Shown here one piece after another: positions 58,125 to 64,000 of a stretch of 64,000 nucleotides of DNA. Made by a program: the position numbers and the translations under genes. Each line of letters opens with the position of its first letter. The stretch's first letter is position 1. The notes beneath the pieces are model-generated. The model was given only the letters and a program-made list of their open reading frames with translations, searched no databases and had not been told where the DNA came from. This stretch comes from Acinetobacter pseudolwoffii (GTDB lineage: Bacteria; Pseudomonadota; Gammaproteobacteria; Pseudomonadales; Moraxellaceae). The stretch covers positions 1-64,000 of the forward strand of contig NZ_PHRG01000007.1 of the NCBI RefSeq assembly GCF_002803605.1, in the 5' to 3' direction.

Positions 58125-60023
58125 TTGTCGCATGCAATTCAAACCGCCGATCTCGATTGGCAATTGGTGGATGGCATTGAAGTGCCTGTCTCTAAACAGT
58201 TTGGCGATGTTTATTTTTCTAAAGACAATGGTTTGCTGGAAACCCGCCATGTTTTTTTAAATGGCAATGACCTGCCGACCCGCCTGACTGACTTAAAACC
58301 GTTTGAATATTTTTGTGTGGGCGAAACCGGCTTTGGCACAGGACTGAATATTCTGGCGTTATGGCAGCTCTGGCAGCAGACCCGTCCGGACAATCACAGT
58401 CATTTGCATGCGATTTCAGTGGAGAAATTTCCGCTCTCTAAACCCGATCTGATTCGCGCTTTAAATGTCTGGCCTGAACTCAAGCCATTGGCAGATCAAC
58501 TGATTTCCCAATATCCGATGCCAATTGCAGGCTGCCACCGTTTAAGCTTCCGGGAAGAACGTTTCTCAATCGACTTGTGGCTTGGAGATGCCCATGATGT
58601 ATTTCCCATCATGGAAAAAACCGCACCTGTGAATGCATGGTTTCTGGATGGTTTTGCGCCGTCTTGTAATCCAGACATGTGGGAAGAAAATGTTTTAAAT
58701 AATATTGTGCGTTTATCCGAGATTGGCACCACTTTCGCTTCTTTTAGTGTCGCAGGTGTCCTGAAACGTGGCCTAAATAACCATGGGATTTCCATTTCAC
58801 GTCCAAGAGGTTTTGGACATAAACGTGAAATGCTCAAAGCCATCTGGAAGCTATCTGAACCAGCCAATTCGGGTGCAGATCAGGATATTACTCAAAAAAA
58901 AACAGCATTAAATCCTGAGCTTGAATTTAACGTACGCCAGATTGCGGTTATTGGTGCCGGAATCGCAGGTTTAAGTGCTGCCTGGGCCTTTGCACAGCGT
59001 GGCCACCAAGTCACGATTTACGATCAATCAGCGCCACTTGCTGGTGGTTCTGGTAACCCGCTTGCGCTCCTGAACCCAAAACTCTGCCCGATTGAGCAGA
59101 GTGCAGAACATTTAATGACCTTGGCTTGGCAACATGCCCTGACTCATTATGCAAAATTCAAAGCCTTTCGACCGATTCAGGTCAGTCAATTGGCACTCAA
59201 ACATCCTGAAACTCTTTTAAGTCTGGCAAATGAATATCCAGCACATATTCTTTCAGTGCAAACGGCGGATGAGCAGAAACTGCATACTGAATATTCAAGT
59301 TTAAAACTTTTAGCAGCAGGAACTATTTCTCCGCATCAATTGCGTGATGAAATTTTACAGCATCCGAATATTAAATATATCCAAGCAAAAATCACCAAAA
59401 TTGAGCAGCTATCTCAACCCGAACTTTTTGAAAATGAAAATTGTTTGGGTCAGTTTGATCATGTGCTGGTTTGTAGCGCGCGCGAGACAGCACAATTCTT
59501 TGAGCATTATCCGGCACTCAAGCCAATTCGTGGACAAGTGAGCTGGCTAAACAATAGCGCTCAGCCTTTAAGCAAAGAGACTGCTTATAACTACGGTGGG
59601 TATTGTATGCAACTGGATGATACACATTTAATTCTCGGTGCATCTTTCCATCCTGGTCGGGAGGATACAGAGGTGCTCCCAGAAGATCATGCACATAATC
59701 ATGAGCTGCTCCAGAGCGTCTTTCCAGATTATGCCGCGTCATTAGCACCGATGGACACCTGGCATGGCCGTGCAGCGCTACGTGCCCAAAGTCAGGATTA
59801 CTTTCCTTTACTCGGTAAAATGCAGCCTGAACAGGAAATTTATAGTTTTGCCGGTCTAGGCTCCAAAGGCTTTTTATTTGCACCCCTTTGTAGTGAAATT
59901 CTGGCCGCCCAGATTCTGGGTGAGGCCTGTCCTGTTCCGGCAAGTCTGGTTAAAAAACTCAGCGTGAGCCGCTTTCAAAAGAAAGTAAAAGCCAAGAAGC
60001 CTTATTTTAAGCCACAAATTTAA
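58125..60023 (+). CDS. mnmC: Bifunctional tRNA modification enzyme MnmC
   Basis: Completes 5-methylaminomethyl-2-thiouridine at U34. The protein has 632 residues. The N-terminal methyltransferase part (to about 265) has FCVGETGFGTGLNILALW near 61 and WFLDGFAPSCNPDMW near 166. The C-terminal FAD part begins IAVIGAGIAGLSAAWAFAQR near 272 and ends with GLGSKGFLFAPLCSEILA near 586. The start is TTG; no ATG is found near the conserved N-terminus, and AAGG lies about 11 bases upstream. It is the rightmost gene of the rightward group, ending before the repeat. Confidence 0.94.
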   Translation: MSHAIQTADLDWQLVDGIEVPVSKQFGDVYFSKDNGLLETRHVFLNGNDLPTRLTDLKPFEYFCVGETGFGTGLNILALWQLWQQTRPDNHSHLHAISVEKFPLSKPDLIRALNVWPELKPLADQLISQYPMPIAGCHRLSFREERFSIDLWLGDAHDVFPIMEKTAPVNAWFLDGFAPSCNPDMWEENVLNNIVRLSEIGTTFASFSVAGVLKRGLNNHGISISRPRGFGHKREMLKAIWKLSEPANSGADQDITQKKTALNPELEFNVRQIAVIGAGIAGLSAAWAFAQRGHQVTIYDQSAPLAGGSGNPLALLNPKLCPIEQSAEHLMTLAWQHALTHYAKFKAFRPIQVSQLALKHPETLLSLANEYPAHILSVQTADEQKLHTEYSSLKLLAAGTISPHQLRDEILQHPNIKYIQAKITKIEQLSQPELFENENCLGQFDHVLVCSARETAQFFEHYPALKPIRGQVSWLNNSAQPLSKETAYNYGGYCMQLDDTHLILGASFHPGREDTEVLPEDHAHNHELLQSVFPDYAASLAPMDTWHGRAALRAQSQDYFPLLGKMQPEQEIYSFAGLGSKGFLFAPLCSEILAAQILGEACPVPASLVKKLSVSRFQKKVKAKKPYFKPQI

Positions 60024-60038
60024 TTACCCTTTTGCATG

Positions 60039-60144
60039 AATTCCTCTAAGTCTCCCTTTTTTAAAGGGGGACTTTTCTCTACTTTTATGAATAAATCGAA
60101 TGCCTGTAGCTCCTCCCTTTAGAAAAGGGAGGTTGGGAGGAATT
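60039..60144. repeat. Inverted pair of a dispersed repeat
   Basis: Two copies of a hairpin unit lie head to head. The left arm AATTCCTCTAAGTCTCCC is followed by TTTT..AAAGGGGGA. The right arm on the other strand reads AATTCCTCCCAACCTCCC, then TTTTCTAAAGGGAGG. The unit is the same as the pntB-proximal repeat near 44.7 kb, with AAGT replaced by CAACC. The spacing is that of a palindromic bacterial interspersed element. Confidence 0.65.
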
Positions 60145-60157
60145 AAATTTCAGCCAA

Positions 60158-60186
60158 TAAAAAAGCGCCTTGCGGCGCTTTTTTTT
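60158..60186. terminator. Terminator between mnmC and the rhodanese gene
   Basis: AAAAAAGCGCC and GGCGCTTTTTTTT pair around TTGC, close to the rhodanese stop. It can serve both strands. Confidence 0.88.
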
Positions 60187-60196
60187 AACAGAATGC

Positions 60197-60511
60197 TTAT
60201 GCACCCTGTTCAAGCGGTAAGCCTGCATCACGGGCGGCACGAGTACCCCCCATCAGAATGACATATTCACGTGAACTGTCAAAACCCTCTAGTTTTTCAG
60301 CAGCACGTGGAGCTTTACTACCCCCACCACACAAGATGTAAATGGGTTGATCCGCTGACACCTGAGTTAGGCTCTCTGCTGAAAGATCGTTAATGGGCTG
60401 ATTCACCGCCCCTTTCACGTGTGCTTCAGCAAAAGCACTTGTATCGCGTACATCCCAGATAATTGCATTTTCTGGGAACTCAAATGTTGTAATTTCTTGT
60501 TTACGGATCAT
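60197..60511 (-). CDS. Rhodanese-like domain protein
   Basis: A 104-residue single rhodanese domain. IIWDVRDTSAFAEAHVKGAV near 18-37 is the CH2A-type segment with the AEAHVKGA motif. The active loop starts with C71 in YILCGGGSKAPRAAEKL, so sulfur transfer is possible, though the loop CGGGSKA differs from the CxxGxR pattern. AAGGAG lies six bases before the chosen ATG; the frame is open nine codons further. It is divergent from yajQ. Confidence 0.85.
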   Translation of the reverse strand: MIRKQEITTFEFPENAIIWDVRDTSAFAEAHVKGAVNQPINDLSAESLTQVSADQPIYILCGGGSKAPRAAEKLEGFDSSREYVILMGGTRAARDAGLPLEQGA

Positions 60512-60602
60512 TGCGCACTCCTTTGATGTAAACAACACTTGGCAAATGAAGAAAACATCCCTAGCATCTCAGATATTCTTTCCATTTGTAAAGGTCTAAA
60601 CC

Positions 60603-61091
60603 ATGCCTTCTTTCGATATTGTTTCTGAATTAGAAATTTTTGAAGTAAATCATGCAGTTCAAAACACCCAAAAAGAAATTGCGACCCGCTTTGACTTCCG
60701 CGGTCAGGACGTTTCTATTGAACTGAATGAAAAAAACAAGGAAATCAAGATTTCGACTGAAAGTGATTTCCAGTGTGAACAAGTGTATAGCATGCTCGAA
60801 AGTCATTTCTTTAAACGCAAAGTTGATATTCAGGCACTCGATCCACAGAAAATGACGGCTTCTGGTAAAAACGTGATTCAGGTGATCAAGCTCAAAGACG
60901 GTCTTGACTCTGATACCGCAAAAAAAATCAATAAAGCCATTAAAGAAAGCGGCATTAAAGCGCAATCTTCTATTCAGGGTGACAAGATTCGTGTAACGGA
61001 CAAGAAGCGCGACACTTTGCAACAAGTGATGACCTTCTTAAAAGAACAGCAATTTGGTCTGCCTTTACAGTTCAATAACTTTAAAGATTAA
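60603..61091 (+). CDS. yajQ: YajQ family nucleotide-binding protein
   Basis: A 162-residue protein of two duplicated ferredoxin-like domains. MPSFDIVSELEIFEVNHAVQ is the family start and TRFDFRG is near 29. The end is FGLPLQFNNFKD. Relatives bind cyclic-di-GMP in Xanthomonas and Pseudomonas. It overlaps no other gene, and the DUF4442 gene starts 28 bases later, so the two may be co-transcribed. Confidence 0.97.
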   Translation: MPSFDIVSELEIFEVNHAVQNTQKEIATRFDFRGQDVSIELNEKNKEIKISTESDFQCEQVYSMLESHFFKRKVDIQALDPQKMTASGKNVIQVIKLKDGLDSDTAKKINKAIKESGIKAQSSIQGDKIRVTDKKRDTLQQVMTFLKEQQFGLPLQFNNFKD

Positions 61092-61119
61092 GACCGCACA
61101 GTGTCTTAAAGAAGGAATT

Positions 61120-61623
61120 ATGACGCATCGCAATCGACTGACCAAACTGGTAAAAGCTACTTCCAGACTACCTCAAGCTATTCGTAGTACTTTATTGAGT
61201 AAAACCTTTGGCCGGATTATTCCCATGGTAGGTTCTGCCAAGATTCGCTATGTAGAACTCAGTGGAGCAAAAGTGGTGGTCACAATCGCCAACCATAAAG
61301 CCATGCAAAACCATATTGGTCAGGTACATGCCTGTGCCATGGCCTTAGTGGCAGAAACTGCGACCGGCTTTGTGACGGCAATGAATGTGCCGGATACCGC
61401 GATTGTATTAATCAAAAGTTTGAAGATTGATTTTAAACGTCCGACCAAAGGCGCCATGACTGCAGTCGCTACCTTGACGCCGGAGCAACAAGCACTCATG
61501 CAAAGCTCCGATAAAGGCGAAACATTGGTTCAGGTCACGGTCACGGATGAATCCGGAGAAACGCCGATTCAATGTGAAATGCTCTGGGCCTGGATTGCCA
61601 AAGATCAGCTCAAGCAATCATAA
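61120..61623 (+). CDS. DUF4442 hotdog-fold protein
   Basis: A 167-residue protein of the hotdog thioesterase superfamily. NHIGQVHACAMALVAETATG near 64-84 is the hotdog helix with a conserved N-H; IDFKRPTKGAMTAVATL near 110 is the beta-sheet part. It is similar to YiiD C-terminal/DUF4442. GAAGGA lies before the ATG. The thioester substrate is unknown. The frame is open further upstream across the yajQ end, but those codons are not conserved-looking. Confidence 0.82.
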   Translation: MTHRNRLTKLVKATSRLPQAIRSTLLSKTFGRIIPMVGSAKIRYVELSGAKVVVTIANHKAMQNHIGQVHACAMALVAETATGFVTAMNVPDTAIVLIKSLKIDFKRPTKGAMTAVATLTPEQQALMQSSDKGETLVQVTVTDESGETPIQCEMLWAWIAKDQLKQS

Positions 61624-61637
61624 TTCTTTCTAAGCAA

Positions 61638-61675
61638 GAAAAATCCCAGAGATGATCTCTGGGATTTTTTTATAT
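61638..61675. terminator. Bidirectional terminator
   Basis: AAAAATCCCAGAGAT and ATCTCTGGGATTTTTTT form a perfect 14-bp stem. It lies between the two convergent hotdog genes. Confidence 0.9.
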
Positions 61676-61684
61676 CTCATTCAA

Positions 61685-62125
61685 TCATTGGGCTGCTTGA
61701 GACTCTAAAAACTTCTGTTTGGCTTCCTCTGGAATCAGACGCTTATTGCCTTTTACATCGACTGCGACAAAAGTAAATACTCCTTCTGTGACACGAATCG
61801 GCGCACGTGAATCATCATGACTGTCCCAGACTTCAATTTCCATCTGAATAGAGGTCTTGCCAACTTTTAAAATCTGGGTATAACAGCTAATGACATCCCC
61901 GACTTTCACTGGAACCAGAAAGGTCATCTGGTTAATCGAAATCGTGGCACAACGTCCCTTTGAAAATCGTTCTGCGTGAATCGCGCCTGCCAAGTCCATT
62001 TGTGAAACGATCCAGCCACCAAACACATCACCACTCCAGTTGGTATCTGCAGGCATTGCGATCGTTTGTAGGGAAAGAATCCCCTCTGGTTTTACTTGAG
62101 AATCTGACACATTCACTCCAGGCAT
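61685..62125 (-). CDS. Acyl-CoA thioesterase (YciA-like)
   Basis: A 146-residue hotdog protein. PADTNWSGDVFGGWIVSQMD (25-44) is the YciA/BFIT signature: the NxxGDxFGG segment includes the catalytic Asp. VTEGVFTFVAVD near 116 is the second part. It would release CoA from medium or long acyl-CoA. It follows trxC by five bases in the same leftward unit, with no visible partner for the substrate. Confidence 0.88.
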   Translation of the reverse strand: MPGVNVSDSQVKPEGILSLQTIAMPADTNWSGDVFGGWIVSQMDLAGAIHAERFSKGRCATISINQMTFLVPVKVGDVISCYTQILKVGKTSIQMEIEVWDSHDDSRAPIRVTEGVFTFVAVDVKGNKRLIPEEAKQKFLESQAAQ

Positions 62126-62130
62126 TTGAA

Positions 62131-62562
62131 TTAGGGTTGGGTATTTAACTGCTGATCAAGCCATTTTTGTAGTTCGCTTGATCGTAATGCACCGCTTATT
62201 CTAGCAATTTCGTTGCTTTTATTCATCAACACCAGCGTCGGAATACTGCGAACATTAAATGCTGAACTTAAGCGCGGATTCGCTTCGGTATCAATTTTTG
62301 CAAAAACCACGTTTGGATATTGCTGCGCGACAGTCGCAAAATGCGGTGCCATCATTTTACAGGGGCCACACCATTCTGCCCACAGATCAATCAGGATTGG
62401 TAAATCACTATGGGGGACAAACTGGCTGAAATTCTGCTCATTTAATTCAATTGGCGCCAATGGAATCAGGGCCTGATGACATTGACCACAGGCAGGGTTG
62501 GCGGTGAGTTTATCTTCAGGAACACGATTTTTGGCCTGACATTCTGGGCATACAATAATCAT
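62131..62562 (-). CDS. trxC: Thioredoxin 2
   Basis: A 143-residue thioredoxin with an extra N-terminal zinc motif: C5, C8, C25 and C28 (IVCPECQA, ACGQCHQ). The redox site is WCGPC at 64-68, followed by IDTEANPRLSSAFNVRSIPT. The zinc motif and site distinguish TrxC from TrxA. The ATG starts at the base after the hydrolase stop, so translation is probably coupled. It reduces protein disulfides, and it is often induced by peroxide. Confidence 0.96.
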   Translation of the reverse strand: MIIVCPECQAKNRVPEDKLTANPACGQCHQALIPLAPIELNEQNFSQFVPHSDLPILIDLWAEWCGPCKMMAPHFATVAQQYPNVVFAKIDTEANPRLSSAFNVRSIPTLVLMNKSNEIARISGALRSSELQKWLDQQLNTQP

Positions 62563-63459
62563 CTAGCGTACTGCAATATGTTGATGTAGGAATTCTAATT
62601 GGGTTGAAACGGCTTTTTCAAACCATTCACCATGATAAATATCAAAATGCCGGATATTCCACTCCTGATATTGTACAAACGGTGCAAGATTGGTTACGGT
62701 TTCGCGACTGGATTCAATCGGAATTAAACTATCCAGTTTTGCTGCAATAAACAGCACCGGAATGGTGATTTTTCTAACTTGCTGAATCGGGCGATAACGC
62801 ATTAAATTAAAAAAGACCCGCGCAGGAATTTGACCACTCCAATAATAATCCGGATTCACAATCGACAGATAACCCTCGTAGCTGTCCTGTGTCGGCATAA
62901 AACACAGCTCGTAAGGATCGACCACCGGCAAGGTTTTGGGCTGCATACCAACCTTGCTTCCCATATAGTCCTGACTAGAAACCTTAAGTGCCTTGGGGAG
63001 TTGCTGCAAAGGATAAAGCCTGGCACTTTCAGCCCCATCGACAAAAGGCACCTGTACCATTGCGGCCTGAATATTTTTCAGTTCTGCTGCCAGGGTGAGT
63101 ACATGCCCTCCGCTTAAGGCAGTTCCCCAGAGCACGATCCGTTGACTATCAATCGACTTACGTGCCTGAATATGCTTGATCATGGTTCGCCAGTCATCCA
63201 GCTGGGCAGAAATCAAGACCAGCTCACGCGGTCGCCCGGTACTGCCGCCCCAATAGCGATAATCGAATAACACCACCGCATAGCCGGCACTGGCAAAATG
63301 CTGGGCATAGTGCACCAGTTTAAATTGACGTAAGGCCGCCAGACCATGGGCCATCAAGATCACGGCCGGTTTTTCTATATTTTTAGGCCGATAAAAATCT
63401 GCAGCAATCACATCCTGACCGCTTTTGACATACAGTGGCTCAACTGTATAAGCCTGCAT
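62563..63459 (-). CDS. Alpha/beta hydrolase
   Basis: The protein has 298 residues. The oxyanion motif is MAHGLAALRQFKL near 37. The nucleophile elbow reads WGTALSGGHVL near 108-118: the serine is preceded by Ala at -2, not the usual Gly of GxSxG. An Asp follows in AAKLDSLIP near 240, and the catalytic His is in DIYHGEWF near 277, so the triad is complete. GGAG precedes the ATG. It resembles the dienelactone hydrolase and peptidase-like group. The substrate is unknown. trxC and yciA follow. Confidence 0.85.
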   Translation of the reverse strand: MQAYTVEPLYVKSGQDVIAADFYRPKNIEKPAVILMAHGLAALRQFKLVHYAQHFASAGYAVVLFDYRYWGGSTGRPRELVLISAQLDDWRTMIKHIQARKSIDSQRIVLWGTALSGGHVLTLAAELKNIQAAMVQVPFVDGAESARLYPLQQLPKALKVSSQDYMGSKVGMQPKTLPVVDPYELCFMPTQDSYEGYLSIVNPDYYWSGQIPARVFFNLMRYRPIQQVRKITIPVLFIAAKLDSLIPIESSRETVTNLAPFVQYQEWNIRHFDIYHGEWFEKAVSTQLEFLHQHIAVR

Positions 63460-63584
63460 ACGCGCTCCATTGCGTTATCTTATGGTGATCATCATTTATA
63501 AAAATTTCACAACAGCTTCAGCATGTTTTCCGCTTAATGCTATCATAAAGCATATCGATATAAATGAAATGATGGAGTGGCGTC

Positions 63585-63920
63585 ATGAGCGAAAATGTAG
63601 GCTTTGCTGGTCAAATTGGTCCGGAACACGTGACTCAGGTGGTCGAGAAAGGTTTTAAATCTATTATCAATAACCGCCCGGATATGGAAGGTGGTTCTGA
63701 GCAGCCGACCAGTGCACAAATCGAGGAAGCTGCACGCAATGCCGGTCTGGATTATGTATTCCAGCCAGTAGTAGCCGGTCAGATTACTGAGCTTGATGTA
63801 CGCACTTTTGCCAATCATTATAATGATTTACCAAAACCGATCTTGATGTTCTGTCGTACTGGAAACCGCTCGAATAACTTATATCAACTGGCAAAACAGA
63901 TGGATCTGCTGGATGACTAA
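63585..63920 (+). CDS. TIGR01244/DUF442 phosphatase-like protein
   Basis: A 111-residue cytoplasmic protein. It begins MSENVGFAGQIGPEHVTQV, then SIINNRPDMEGGSEQP near 25-40, the DUF442 start. The P-loop is MFCRTGNRSNNLY with C91 and R96, the C-x4-R variant of the phosphatase or sulfurtransferase loop. BLH-type proteins fuse this domain with a metallo-beta-lactamase and oxidise sulfide. GGAG lies before the ATG. The next gene overlaps it by eight bases. Confidence 0.9.
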   Translation: MSENVGFAGQIGPEHVTQVVEKGFKSIINNRPDMEGGSEQPTSAQIEEAARNAGLDYVFQPVVAGQITELDVRTFANHYNDLPKPILMFCRTGNRSNNLYQLAKQMDLLDD

Positions 63921-64000
63921 TTTGTTCTGGAAAGGTGTGGTACTGGCCAGCTGTTTAAGCTGTGCCTCACTGGTTGTTGCTGCAAATAATCTAAGCCATG
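63913..64000 (+). CDS. Exported protein, N-terminal part only (runs off the window)
   Basis: The frame starts in ATGACTAA, overlapping the stop of the DUF442 gene, so translation coupling is likely. The 29 visible codons start MTNLFWKGVVLASCLSCASL and reach a probable cleavage site after VVAA, followed by NNLSH. This is a signal peptide; a Cys in SCAS could act as a lipobox but without the usual small residue pattern. The mature protein is outside the window and cannot be identified. Confidence 0.6.
   Translation, partial: MTNLFWKGVVLASCLSCASLVVAANNLSH

Overview
The window is chromosomal DNA from a gammaproteobacterium of the genus Acinetobacter; I would not name a species from sequence alone. 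The assignment rests on a moderately low G+C, AT-rich intergenic DNA, a monomeric NADP isocitrate dehydrogenase, a three-gene PntAA/PntAB/PntB transhydrogenase, the order trpA-accD-folC-SPOR protein, and cysM-exonuclease-rlmD-relA divergent from a GacS-type hybrid kinase. Almost all of the window is conserved core genome. There is no prophage, CRISPR array, resistance island or plasmid segment.

Layout. 1-1470: the 5' end of a 16S rRNA gene read leftwards with its leader and promoter, then a leftward tRNA cluster (transcription order Pro-Arg-His-Pro) with its own promoter and terminator. 1.5-7.4 kb: nadA, argJ, a small exported protein and secA, all leftward. 7.7-13.3 kb: a 1-Cys peroxiredoxin and a lipoprotein phosphatase rightward, meeting the leftward trpA-accD-folC-SPOR operon. 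13.6-18.8 kb: an NhaC-type antiporter, an AraC regulator divergent from a di-iron-like hydrolase, and two DUF proteins. 19.3-23.4 kb: icd, a disrupted membrane-protein gene carrying an IS5-family element, and tRNA-Leu(CAA). 23.6-31.9 kb: queA, a DUF3137/LemA/unknown cluster, then tgt-yajC-secD-secF. 31.9-38.2 kb: an HTH protein, relA, rlmD, an exonuclease and cysM. 38.6-44.5 kb: gacS, a three-gene crotonase/dehydrogenase/isomerase cluster and rsfS. 44.7-47.7 kb: pnt genes. 48.6-58 kb: MFS transporter, a helical protein, dusA, a lipoprotein, coaBC, radC, a bestrophin, and rnm/yciB/yciI. 58-64 kb: mnmC, rhodanese, yajQ, two hotdog-fold proteins, trxC, an alpha/beta hydrolase, a DUF442 protein and the start of a further exported protein.

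Functional themes are tRNA modification (queA, tgt, dusA, mnmC), Sec export (secA, yajC, secD, secF), stringent response and global regulation (relA, gacS), and cofactor supply (nadA, folC, coaBC, pnt).

The least ordinary items are: an IS5-family insertion whose removal restores an uninterrupted reading frame, in a gene that also has a likely one-base lesion further on; three TGGC direct repeats at an exact 21-bp period upstream of the AraC-divergent hydrolase; a strong hairpin between yajC and secD; two intergenic loci of one dispersed inverted repeat; and a hairpin-dense 200-bp stretch after the peroxiredoxin gene. I did not find a convincing new multigene system.
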